Source: UBA11524 sp964542315 (lineage in GTDB: Bacteria > Bacillota > Clostridia > Christensenellales > Aristaeellaceae). Taken from it: a stretch of 17,792 bases of DNA. Numbering within the stretch: position 1 is the stretch's first letter; every line of letters begins with the position of its first letter. The notes beneath the pieces were generated by a model. The model searched no databases and was not told where the DNA came from. It saw only the letters and a program-made list of their open reading frames with translations. Positions 1-7,340 of this stretch are shown one piece after another. Location: assembly GCA_964542315.1 (NCBI GenBank), contig CAZIUA010000053.1, forward strand, positions 1-17,792. The letters are read 5' to 3'. The position numbers and the translations under genes are program-made.

Positions 1-564
1 CTCCATGACATGCTTGGGGCAGGCCGCCACGCACTTGCCGCAGGAGGTGCACTTCTCCTCATCCACCACGGGCAGCTTGGTGACCGGGTCGATGTGCAGG
101 GCATCAAAGGGGCAGGCCTTGGCGCAGGTCCCCAGGCCCAGGCAAGCGAACTTGCAGGACTTGTAGCCGTCGCCGACGGTGCAGGCCGCATTGCAGTCCG
201 CAATGCCCTGATAGTCAAACTTCTGCTTGGCGGATTCGCAACCGCCCTGGCAGATCACGCGCGCGACCTTGCGGTTGGATGCATCCGCCACAGCCACACC
301 CATGATGGCCGCGATCTGCGCCTTCGCCGCAGCGGAGGAAACAGGGCAGGCATCCGCAGGCGCCTTGCCGGAGGCGATGGCATCCGCGCAGCCGTCACAG
401 CCGGGGAAGCCGCAGCCGCCACAGTTCGCACCGGGCAGCGCTTCACGCACCGCATCGCGCTTGGGATCGGAGGGAACCTCGAACACCTTGGAGGTCGCGG
501 TCAGCACCAAGCCGAGCACGAGCCCCATCACACCCAGGATCAGAGCAGCAATGATGATCTCCAT
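1..564 (-). CDS. rnfB: Rnf complex subunit RnfB, 3' end outside window
   Basis: Iron-sulfur subunit of the Rnf ferredoxin:NAD+ oxidoreductase, the likely entry point for electrons from reduced ferredoxin. The 188 codons present read openly from the ATG at 564 to the left edge with no stop, so the C-terminus is missing. Residues 3-21 form one hydrophobic N-terminal anchor. Cysteines 48, 51, 56 and 73 give the C-x2-C-x4-C-x16-C cluster motif of RnfB. Two ferredoxin-type motifs follow, ending in CAKACP and CTSCGKCVAACP. A strong ribosome site, GGGGAGGAG, lies 5 nt before the ATG, and the start is 19 bases after the rnfA stop. RnfB is last in the visible order C-D-E-A-B, which matches the end of known rnf operons. 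Family identity is very secure; only the missing C-terminal ferredoxin region is unknown. Confidence 0.95.
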   Translation of the reverse strand, partial: MEIIIAALILGVMGLVLGLVLTATSKVFEVPSDPKRDAVREALPGANCGGCGFPGCDGCADAIASGKAPADACPVSSAAAKAQIAAIMGVAVADASNRKVARVICQGGCESAKQKFDYQGIADCNAACTVGDGYKSCKFACLGLGTCAKACPFDALHIDPVTKLPVVDEEKCTSCGKCVAACPKHVME

Positions 565-583
565 AAACGCTCCTCCCCTTTCC

Positions 584-1165
584 TTACATCGAAATCAGTC
601 CGCCGAAGCCCTGGAAGGCCACGGCCATCAGACCCGCGGTGATCAGCGCACCGGGGAAGCCATCCATCCACTTGGGCAGCTTGGCCAGCGCGAGCTTCTC
701 GCGGATGCAGGAGAACAGCACCAGCGACAGGGTGAAGCCCAGCGCGCCGCAGCAGCCGTTGAAGGTACTCTCCAGCAGGTTGTAGCCATTATCCGTGTTC
801 AGGATGGCCACGCCCAGCACCGCACAGTTGGTGGTGATCAGGGGCAGATACACGCCCAGCGCCTGATACAGCGAAGGAGAGAGCTTCTTCAGCGCCATCT
901 CGACGATCTGCACCAGCGCCGCGATCACCAGGATGTAGGCGATGGTCTGCATGTATTCCAGCTGGAGCGGAACGAGCAGGTACTCATTGACCAGCCAGGT
1001 GGCAAAAGAGGCCAGCGTCATGACGAAGGTGACGGCCATGCCCATGCCGGTGGCGGTCTCAAAGCGCTTGGACACGCCCAGGAAGGGGCAGATGCCCAGG
1101 AACTTGTTCATGACGAAGTTATTCATCAGCAGGGAGCTGACCAGGATGAAGAAATACGTATGCAT
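584..1165 (-). CDS. rnfA: Rnf complex membrane subunit RnfA
   Basis: Integral membrane subunit of the Rnf complex, paralogous to RnfE and to NqrE/NqrD of Na+-NQR. In that family the A/E pair forms the membrane core that holds a cluster and takes part in ion-coupled electron transfer. The 193 residues are mostly hydrophobic, with about six membrane segments. The family features LLMNNFVMNKFLGICPFLG near the N-terminus and LPLITTNCAVLGVA in the middle carry the conserved cysteines. The ATG shares one base with the rnfE stop (TGATG), and AAGGAGGTG lies 5 nt upstream, so translation is probably coupled to rnfE. Length is normal for the family. Confidence 0.96.
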   Translation of the reverse strand: MHTYFFILVSSLLMNNFVMNKFLGICPFLGVSKRFETATGMGMAVTFVMTLASFATWLVNEYLLVPLQLEYMQTIAYILVIAALVQIVEMALKKLSPSLYQALGVYLPLITTNCAVLGVAILNTDNGYNLLESTFNGCCGALGFTLSLVLFSCIREKLALAKLPKWMDGFPGALITAGLMAVAFQGFGGLISM

Positions 1166-1785
1166 CAGGCCACCTCCTTCTTTGCAACGCGATTGCGCAG
1201 CGCGTTCACCAGCACCAGCAGGATGCCCAGCGTCACGAAGCCGCCCGGCACCTGCAGCATGATCGCCATGGGCTGATAGCCAGCGGGCATCACGGACAGG
1301 CCGAAGATGGTGCCGCTGCCGATCGCCTCACGGATGCAGCTCAGCAGCGTGATGGCGAAGGTGAAGCCCAGACCCATGCCCAGGCCGTCCGCGATGGACA
1401 GCACGGGGGGATTCTTGAATGCGAAGGACTCCGCGCGGGCGAAGATGATGCAGTTCACCACGATCAGGGGAATATACATACCCAGCGTGGCGGACAGATC
1501 GGGCAGATACGCCTTCATGAAGAGGTCGATCATCGTCACGAAGGACGCGATGATAACGACGAAGGACGGGATACGCACCTTTTCAGGGATGAAATTGCGC
1601 AGCAGGCTAATGAACAGGTTGGAGCACACCAGCACCGCCGTGGTCGCCAGACCCATGCCCAGGCCGCTGGAACCGGCCGTCGTGATGCCCAGGGTCGGGC
1701 ACATGCCCAGCATCAGGGTGAAGGTCGGGTTCTCCCAGATCAGGCCATTGAGGAAGACGCTGAGGAAATTCTGCTTCTTAGCCAT
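1165..1785 (-). CDS. rnfE: Rnf complex membrane subunit RnfE
   Basis: Integral membrane subunit of the Rnf complex and partner of RnfA. The 206 residues carry about six membrane helices. NGLIWENPTFTLMLGMCPTL near the N-terminus and YIPLIVVNCIIFARAESFA in the middle are typical RnfE/NqrD motifs with the conserved cysteines. The AR-AESFAF stretch distinguishes RnfE from RnfA. The ATG lies inside the last codons of rnfD (8-base overlap), with GGGAGGTG 7 nt upstream, so rnfD and rnfE are directly joined. In known operons rnfG sits between these two genes; here there is no room for it. Confidence 0.95.
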   Translation of the reverse strand: MAKKQNFLSVFLNGLIWENPTFTLMLGMCPTLGITTAGSSGLGMGLATTAVLVCSNLFISLLRNFIPEKVRIPSFVVIIASFVTMIDLFMKAYLPDLSATLGMYIPLIVVNCIIFARAESFAFKNPPVLSIADGLGMGLGFTFAITLLSCIREAIGSGTIFGLSVMPAGYQPMAIMLQVPGGFVTLGILLVLVNALRNRVAKKEVA

Positions 1786-2725
1786 GCTTCTTCACCTCCC
1801 CAAACGGACGCGGCATGGTGAAACGGTCGATCATGGGCGTCGCCACATTCATGAACAGGATCGCGAAGGAGCAGCCTTCGGGATAGTTGGCGAAAGCGCG
1901 GATGATGAACAGGAAGAAGCCGCAGCCGATGCCGAAGATCACGCGGCCCAGACGGGTGACAGGGCTGGTAGCATAGTCAGTGGCCATGAAGAACGCACCC
2001 AGCAGCAGGCCGCCGGCCAGCACCTGATACAGCGCCATTTCCGCGCCGTCCTTGATCAGGTAGCAGACGAACACCGTCCCGATGAAGGACACCGGGATGC
2101 GCCAGTCCGCGATGCCGCGGATCAGCAGGTACACGCCGCCCAGGATCAGCGCCAGCGAGCAGGTCTCGCCCAGCACGCCGCCCTGACGGCCCAGGAACAT
2201 ATCCAGCAGGTTCAGTCCCTCGGTGGTGCCTGCATTCAGCATGGCCAGGGGGGTCGCGCCGGTCACAGCATCCGCCGTGAACTGGAAGGGCTGCGCGTTG
2301 GGGTATGCGCCCATCAGGCCGCTCCAGCTGATGAACAGGATGGCGCGTGCCGTCAGCGCGGGGTTCATGAAGTTCGAACCGATGCCGCCGAACATCTGCT
2401 TGACCAGGATGATGGCGATCATGCCGCCGATCATCGCCATCCACCACGGGGCGGTGGCAGGCAGGTTATACGCCAGGAGCAGGCCGGTGACGACCGCGCT
2501 CCAGTCGGCGACGGTGACCTTCTGCTTGGTCAGCTTCTGCCAGGCGAGCTCGCTGAGCACGCAGGTCAGCACACACACCGCGATGAGGATCGCGGCGTTC
2601 AGGCCATAAAGGATGACGCCTGCGATCCCGGCGGGGGCCAGGGCGAGGCAAACCTCCTGCATGATCCGCTGCGTCGTGGCCTTGTCACGCAGATGCGGAG
2701 AGGAGGTAACAGCGTAGTTGGACAT
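1778..2725 (-). CDS. rnfD: Rnf complex flavin-carrying membrane subunit RnfD
   Basis: Membrane subunit of the Rnf complex, homologous to NqrB, which carries covalently bound FMN. I take the start as the ATG at 2725, giving 315 aa beginning MSNYAVTSSPHLRDK, which matches the family start. The longer open frame upstream overlaps rnfC and has no family similarity. FGGIGSNFMNPA (residues 112-123) is a family motif. TGATP at 155-159 is the flavin attachment motif, with Thr158 as the expected FMN-linked residue. Many hydrophobic segments are present. The best ribosome site, GGGGAG, is 13 nt from the ATG, rather far, so initiation may be modest or coupled to rnfC, which ends 23 bases upstream. Length is normal, so there is no RnfG fusion. 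Confidence 0.95.
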   Translation of the reverse strand: MSNYAVTSSPHLRDKATTQRIMQEVCLALAPAGIAGVILYGLNAAILIAVCVLTCVLSELAWQKLTKQKVTVADWSAVVTGLLLAYNLPATAPWWMAMIGGMIAIILVKQMFGGIGSNFMNPALTARAILFISWSGLMGAYPNAQPFQFTADAVTGATPLAMLNAGTTEGLNLLDMFLGRQGGVLGETCSLALILGGVYLLIRGIADWRIPVSFIGTVFVCYLIKDGAEMALYQVLAGGLLLGAFFMATDYATSPVTRLGRVIFGIGCGFFLFIIRAFANYPEGCSFAILFMNVATPMIDRFTMPRPFGEVKKHG

Positions 2726-2748
2726 GATGAAAACGTCACTCCCCTTTC

Positions 2749-4101
2749 TTACTCTTTGGCAGCGGCCGCCTTCTGTGCGGCAGCCTTCTTGCGGGTGTTG
2801 ATGACGCGCTTGCCCATCCGGCAGGACTGGGTCAGCAGGCGCTTGGCGGGGCAGACGAAGGTGCAGGCGCCGCATTCCATGCAGTTGAGCACGCCCTTGT
2901 TCTCCGCCTCGTCATAATTGCCCGCGCGCACCAGCAGATCCAGCTTGGTGGGCATCAGACGCATGGGGCAGGCCTGGACGCAGCGGCCGCAGTTGATGCA
3001 GGGGTTCTCCTCTGCCTCAGCGGTTTCCTTGCCCAGCGCCAGCACGCCGGAGGTGCCCTTCGTCATGGGGATGTCCGCAGTGTGCAGCGCCATGCCCATC
3101 ATAGGGCCGCCGGAGATCAGCTTCACCACGCCGGACTGCAGACCACCGCAGGCATCGATCAGGTTCGCGACCGTCGCGCCCACGCGGATCAGGTAGTTGC
3201 CGGGGTTGTTGACCAGGCCGCCCATGGTGGCGACGCGCTGGATCAGCGGCTTGCCCTCGCGGATCGCCTGCTGAATGGCGTACACCGTGCCGACATTGCA
3301 GACCACGCAGCCCACATCGATGGGCAGGCCGCCAGTGGGCACCTTGCGGCGGGTGCAGGCATAGATCAGCTGCTTCTCGCCGCCCTGGGGATACATGACG
3401 GGCAGCGCCTTGACGGTGATGCCCTCCACGCCCTGACCAGCCGCCAGCAGCGCCTGGATGGCGTCCATCTTGTTCTCTTCCACGCCGATGATGGCTTCCT
3501 TCACGTCCAGGGCCAGCATCATCAGATGGAGGCCGTCGATGATCTCGGCGGATTTCTCCAGCATCAGGCGATGGTCAGCGGTCAGATAAGGCTCGCACTC
3601 CGCGCCGTTGATGACCAGCTTCTCGATGGTCTTGCCCTTGGCGGGGGTCAGCTTGACCGACGTGGGGAAAGTCGCGCCGCCCATGCCGACGATGCCCGCC
3701 TCGCGGACGATCGCCTGCAGCTCTGGGGCAGTCAGCGTTTCCGGATGATCGGAGGGATGCAGCTCCGTCCAAGTATCCTGGAAGTCATTTTCGATCACGA
3801 TGGCAGGCACCACAGCACCGCTGGCCACCTCAACATTTTCGATGCCCAGCACTTTGCCGGACACGGAGGCATGCACGGGCGCGGACACAAAACCGCCGGC
3901 CTCAGCGATCTTCTGGCCCATCAGGACGGTATCGCCCTTGGCGACCAGCGCCGCCGCCGGTGCGCCGATATGCTGGCTCAGCGGGATGATGACGCGCTGG
4001 GGTGCGGGCAATTCACGGATGGCATTGCCACTGTTGACGGCCTTGCCGTTCGTTCCTTCATGCGGATGGGTGCCGCCGGGAAACATCTTCTTGCGAAACA
4101 C
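2749..4101 (-). CDS. rnfC: Rnf complex NADH-binding subunit RnfC
   Basis: Peripheral subunit of the Rnf complex where NAD(H) is thought to bind. The 450 aa start at a GTG. This start is preferred because GGTHPHEG (residues 9-16) then falls where RnfC proteins have their GGIHP motif, and GGAAGGGGGA lies upstream. A Complex I 51-kDa-like fold is shown by GIVGMGGATFPT (136-147) and NGAECEPYLTADHR (165-178). Two 4Fe-4S motifs follow: Cys368/371/374/378 and Cys407/410/413/417. The C-terminus is a short Lys/Ala-rich tail, also common in RnfC. It is first in the rnf unit and has its own promoter and a structured leader. Confidence 0.96.
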   Translation of the reverse strand: MFRKKMFPGGTHPHEGTNGKAVNSGNAIRELPAPQRVIIPLSQHIGAPAAALVAKGDTVLMGQKIAEAGGFVSAPVHASVSGKVLGIENVEVASGAVVPAIVIENDFQDTWTELHPSDHPETLTAPELQAIVREAGIVGMGGATFPTSVKLTPAKGKTIEKLVINGAECEPYLTADHRLMLEKSAEIIDGLHLMMLALDVKEAIIGVEENKMDAIQALLAAGQGVEGITVKALPVMYPQGGEKQLIYACTRRKVPTGGLPIDVGCVVCNVGTVYAIQQAIREGKPLIQRVATMGGLVNNPGNYLIRVGATVANLIDACGGLQSGVVKLISGGPMMGMALHTADIPMTKGTSGVLALGKETAEAEENPCINCGRCVQACPMRLMPTKLDLLVRAGNYDEAENKGVLNCMECGACTFVCPAKRLLTQSCRMGKRVINTRKKAAAQKAAAAKE

Positions 4102-4111
4102 GGATGGAGGT

Positions 4112-4151
4112 CCCCCTTCCTATTCTACAGGGGGTCGGCATAGCGAACCCC
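4112..4151 (-). promoter_or_regulatory. rnfC leader with two competing hairpins over the ribosome site
   Basis: On the minus strand the rnfC leader holds GGGGTTCG, a 6-nt loop and CGACCCC (plus 4131-4151; 7 pairs with one bulged T). It also holds CCCCCT, an 11-nt loop and AGGGGG (plus 4112-4134; 6 pairs). Both need the same C-run at 4130-4134, so they cannot form together. The second hairpin covers the G-run that is the only good ribosome site before the GTG at 4101. This pattern fits translational control, but no ligand or protein is evident and I do not recognise a known riboswitch class. Confidence 0.4.
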
Positions 4152-4170
4152 TATGAAGCATACATAGTTT

Positions 4171-4179
4171 ATTATATCA
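4171..4179 (-). promoter_or_regulatory. extended -10 promoter of the rnf operon
   Basis: The minus strand reads TGATATAAT: a perfect TATAAT at 4171-4176 preceded by a TGn extension. No good -35 hexamer is seen 16-19 bp upstream (best 3 of 6 matches), which is usual for extended -10 promoters. The predicted start near 4164 gives a leader of about 63 nt to the rnfC GTG. The surroundings are AT-rich, unlike the genes. Confidence 0.65.
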
Positions 4180-4248
4180 TATTTACGGGCATTCCGTACA
4201 GAAAATTTGTGTACAATTTCAAAGGAAAAGATTTGTAGAGGTTATACA

Positions 4249-4262
4249 TTAGTGTTAACTAA
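4249..4262. repeat. small perfect inverted repeat between recN and rnfC
   Basis: TTAGT-GTTA-ACTAA (plus strand): two 5-bp arms around a 4-bp centre, just after the recN stop and about 70 bp upstream of the rnf -10. It could be an operator half-way up the rnf control region, but it is short and matches no operator I can name. It has no T-run, so it is not a terminator. Confidence 0.25.
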
Positions 4263-4268
4263 CTTTCC

Positions 4269-5978
4269 TCATACTTCCCGATTTTCGTGCGCCACTTCCA
4301 GCATGTGGGCGGCATGGGTGCGGGCGGATTCCTCGCTGCCGTCCGCGCCGCCGAGCATGCGGGCCACCTCGCCGATGCGCTCGTCATGGTTCAGGCGGCG
4401 GACGAAGGTGTTCGTGCGGTCGCCCTCCACGCGCTTTTCCACCAGGAACTGATGCGCCGCCATGGCCGCGATCTGCGGCAGATGCGTCACGCAGAGCACC
4501 TGACGATGCCGCGCGATGACATCCATCTTTTCCGCCACGACCTGTGCCATGCGGCCGGAGATGCCGGTGTCGATCTCGTCGAAGACCATCGTGCCGACGC
4601 CGCCCTTTTCCGCCTCCAGGCTCTTGATGGCCAGCATCAGGCGGCTCAATTCGCCGCCGGAAGCGATCTTCGCCAGGGGCTTGAGGGGTTCGCCGGGGTT
4701 GGGCGAGATCATGAACTCGATCACGTCATCCCCCACGGATTGCGGCATGAGCACCTTGCCTTCCGGGCGCAGGGCGAAGGACACCTTGAAGACAGTGTGC
4801 GCCATGCCCAGATCCTTCAGCTGCTCCATCATCTGTCGCTCGAAGGTATCCGCCAGGGTATGGCGCGCAGCGGTCAGCTCCCGGGCCAGGGCACGGTAGG
4901 CCGCCAGCAGACGCTTATGCTCCGCGCCCATGGTGGCCAGCTGCTGATCCATGGAGGCGTAGTTGTCGTACTCCTCCTGCATGCGCTCCTGCGCGACAAG
5001 CACCTCCGGGATGGTCTCGCCGTATTTGCGCTCCATCCGGCGGATCAGATCCAGCCTCGTTTCGACCTGCTCCGCCCGTGCGGGGTCGAATTCGCTTTGC
5101 TCCGCCAGGCCGCTGAGCTCATAGCCCAGCTCCTCCAATTCATAATAGGAAGATTCGCATCGCTGCGCCAGAGCGGCGTAGGGTTCGCCCAGGGGGACAA
5201 GGCCCTTGAGGGCATTCATGGCCTCCTTCACGCGGACGAGCACGGATTCGCTGTCCTCGCTGGCGGAGATCGCCCGATGCGCCGTCTGGATGGCGGACGC
5301 AATCTTCTCCGAATGGCGGAAGCGCTCCTTCTCCGTGGAGAGGCTTTCCTCCTCCCCCGGCTTGAGCTTCGCCTTTTTCAGCTCCTCCAGGGACTTTTTC
5401 AGTGTTTCCATCCGGTATTGCTTCTTCTCGTTTTCCCGGACGAGCCGCCCGTACTGGCGATGGTTGGTGATGAAGGCCTGGTACGCCTCATCCACCCGGC
5501 CCAGCAGCGCCTGATAGTCCTCACCGCCGGCGGCATCGAGGAAGAGCAGATGATACTGAGCGTTCATGAGGAACTGCGCATCGTGCTGGCCGTGGACGTC
5601 CATCAGCAGCGTCGCGGCCTCGCGCAGGGCGCTCAGGGGCATGACCACACCGCACACGCGGCAGAGATTCCGCCCCGATCGGGTGATCTCGCGGTAGAGC
5701 GCGACCGTCCCGTCGAAGTCCTCCAGGGCATGCTCCTGCGCCCAACGGAAAAGTTCGGGCTGGTCGCTGCCATCGAAGATCGCCTCGACCCACGCCTTGT
5801 CCGTCCCGGTGCGGATCAGCTCCCGGTCAGCACGTCCGCCCAGAACGAGGTTGACCGCGTCCACCACAATGGACTTGCCAGCGCCGGTCTCGCCGGTCAT
5901 GACATGCAGTCCGTCGCCGAATTCCAGCGTCAGATCCTCGATCAGGGCGATATTGTGCATCCGCATGGATAGAATCAT
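4269..5978 (-). CDS. recN: DNA repair protein RecN
   Basis: SMC-like ATPase that acts at double-strand breaks in recombination repair; cytoplasmic and nucleoid-associated. At 569 aa it has the usual family length. Walker A GETGAGKS is at residues 29-36, followed by VDAVNLVLGGRA. The middle (about 150-360) is rich in charged residues and fits the expected coiled coil. The ABC signature SGGELSR starts at residue 440 and Walker B FDEID at 466-470. The ATG at 5978 has AAGGAG 9 nt upstream and gives the usual RecN start (LSMRMHNIALIEDLTLEF). It follows argR after 39 bases, the standard Firmicutes order. It ends its transcription unit, although I see no convincing terminator after it. No LexA box is visible near it. 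Confidence 0.97.
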   Translation of the reverse strand: MILSMRMHNIALIEDLTLEFGDGLHVMTGETGAGKSIVVDAVNLVLGGRADRELIRTGTDKAWVEAIFDGSDQPELFRWAQEHALEDFDGTVALYREITRSGRNLCRVCGVVMPLSALREAATLLMDVHGQHDAQFLMNAQYHLLFLDAAGGEDYQALLGRVDEAYQAFITNHRQYGRLVRENEKKQYRMETLKKSLEELKKAKLKPGEEESLSTEKERFRHSEKIASAIQTAHRAISASEDSESVLVRVKEAMNALKGLVPLGEPYAALAQRCESSYYELEELGYELSGLAEQSEFDPARAEQVETRLDLIRRMERKYGETIPEVLVAQERMQEEYDNYASMDQQLATMGAEHKRLLAAYRALARELTAARHTLADTFERQMMEQLKDLGMAHTVFKVSFALRPEGKVLMPQSVGDDVIEFMISPNPGEPLKPLAKIASGGELSRLMLAIKSLEAEKGGVGTMVFDEIDTGISGRMAQVVAEKMDVIARHRQVLCVTHLPQIAAMAAHQFLVEKRVEGDRTNTFVRRLNHDERIGEVARMLGGADGSEESARTHAAHMLEVAHENREV

Positions 5979-6017
5979 GACTTGATGCTCCTTGTCTTGT
6001 GCGTCAGCTAAACAGCG

Positions 6018-6467
6018 TTACTTCATCATATCCTGGATGCGCCCCACGATCACGGGGACCTCCTCCAGCGAACGGATGACCATAAAGATATTGTTTTCCC
6101 CCGCGATGGAGCCAAGCACCTCCGGCCAGCGGAAGGTGTCCAGCGCCTCGCACGCCACGGACGCGGAACCGGAGAGCGTCTTGACGACGATCATATTCCC
6201 TGCCGCCGACACCGACAGCACGGACTCCGTCAGCATGCGCACAAAGCGGTCGGACAGGTTGTTCTCCGCCTTGTCCGCCGTGGCGTATTTGTAGGTGCCC
6301 ATCGGCGTGAGCACCTTGAGCAGCCGCAGCTCCTTGATATCGCGGGAAACCGTGGCCTGCGTGACCTGGATGCCCCGCTGACGCAGCGCATCAGCCAGCT
6401 CCTCCTGGGTCTCGATGTCCTTTTTGTCGATGATGTCCAGGATCGTCACCTGGCGGACGGTCTTCAT
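6018..6467 (-). CDS. argR: arginine repressor ArgR/AhrC
   Basis: Arginine-responsive DNA-binding regulator of arginine synthesis and breakdown genes, acting as a hexamer in the family. The 149 aa have an N-terminal winged helix (IETQEELADALRQRG followed by TQATVSRDIKEL at 36-47) and a C-terminal oligomerisation and arginine-binding domain. The arginine-contact motif, usually GTIAGDDT in characterised ArgR proteins, reads GSIAGENN here (residues 119-126), so both aspartates are replaced. The start at 6467 has AAGGAGG 9 nt upstream. It lies between nadK and recN, as in many Firmicutes. An ARG-box-like site at the head of its own transcription unit (15678-15695) suggests self-control. Family identity is certain; normal arginine sensing is less sure because of the motif change. 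Confidence 0.95.
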   Translation of the reverse strand: MKTVRQVTILDIIDKKDIETQEELADALRQRGIQVTQATVSRDIKELRLLKVLTPMGTYKYATADKAENNLSDRFVRMLTESVLSVSAAGNMIVVKTLSGSASVACEALDTFRWPEVLGSIAGENNIFMVIRSLEEVPVIVGRIQDMMK

Positions 6468-6493
6468 ACTCGTTTTCCTCCTTGGTCAATGGG

Positions 6494-7324
6494 TCAGCGT
6501 GTCCACTCGGTCAGCTTATCGCGGACGAGCTGGAAAAAGTGTTGCGGTTTCAGCCGGATGAGGCGGATGGGCCGCGCATCCATGCGGATATGCGCCTTCA
6601 TGCCGCTGGTCAGCTCCATACAGGCCTGTCCGTCCACCTGGACGGCGGCGGTCTGGGCGTCCTCCGGCAACAATTCCAGGATGATCTCCGCGCCGCCATG
6701 CACCACCGTCGGGCGATGCTGCAGCGTATGGGCGCAGATGGGCGTGATGAGCATGCAATCCACTCGGGGGGAAATGATCGGGCCGCCGGCGGACAGGGAA
6801 TACCCCGTGGAGCCGGTGGGCGTGGAAACGATCACGCCATCGGCCACATACCGGCCGGACAATTCACCATCCACCCAGGCATTGATGGTGGTCAGGCGCG
6901 CACTGCCGCCGCGGGAGAGCACCGCATCGTTGAGCGCATGCCAATGCTGCCCCCCTGCGCTGACATGGAGGACGCGCCGCTCGTCGATGGTGTAGTCCCC
7001 ATCGAGCACCGCCTGGAGCGCCGATTCGATCTCGTCCGGCTCGGCCTCCGTCAGGAAGCCCACCCGCCCCAGGTTGATGCCCAGCAGCGGCACATCATAC
7101 CGGAATGCATACTGAACACCGCGCAGGAGCGTGCCATCCCCGCCGAGGGTGAGGATGAGGTCGAGCTTCTCCGCGCCGGACATGGGCGGCAGGGACAGCG
7201 ACTGCGCTGCATCGTCCTCCGCGCAGACATCTGCGTGGTTGGCACGCAGGAAATCCGCCGCGCGCCGGGCGCAGGACAACGCATCCGGCCGCATGGAATG
7301 CAAAATGATACCGATCCGAAGCAT
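6494..7324 (-). CDS. nadK: NAD kinase
   Basis: Phosphorylates NAD+ to NADP+; cytoplasmic. I chose the ATG at 7324 (276 aa, MLRIGIILHS), because GGAGG lies 5 nt before it and NadK proteins begin with such a beta strand. A longer form from the ATG at 7336 adds only four residues and has a weaker site. The diagnostic GGDG is at residues 61-64 in LTLGGDGTLLR. The NAD-binding motif appears as ALNDAVL, and TPTGSTGYSLSAGGPI is the conserved C-terminal loop. It starts 16 bases after tlyA and is 26 bases before argR. Nothing is missing; length is within the family range. Confidence 0.96.
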   Translation of the reverse strand: MLRIGIILHSMRPDALSCARRAADFLRANHADVCAEDDAAQSLSLPPMSGAEKLDLILTLGGDGTLLRGVQYAFRYDVPLLGINLGRVGFLTEAEPDEIESALQAVLDGDYTIDERRVLHVSAGGQHWHALNDAVLSRGGSARLTTINAWVDGELSGRYVADGVIVSTPTGSTGYSLSAGGPIISPRVDCMLITPICAHTLQHRPTVVHGGAEIILELLPEDAQTAAVQVDGQACMELTSGMKAHIRMDARPIRLIRLKPQHFFQLVRDKLTEWTR

Positions 7325-7340
7325 AGCTTCCTCCATGAGG

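Noticed and set aside
1307..2917. Plus-strand frame of 536 codons opposite rnfE and rnfD
   Set aside because: Runs antisense to rnfE and rnfD, whose membrane-protein motifs are clear; no family features of its own.
4205..4225. Possible ARG box or Rex site upstream of rnf (TTGTACACAA and flanks)
   Set aside because: At least four mismatches to the ARG box, and the TTGT/ACAA arms are only 2 bp apart, whereas Rex sites have a longer centre.
4230..4271. Candidate terminator after recN
   Set aside because: Only short, interrupted pairings with no GC-rich stem and no T-run.
4287..5972. Plus-strand frame of 561 codons opposite recN
   Set aside because: RecN has full Walker and signature motifs on the other strand; this frame has none and no ribosome site was found.
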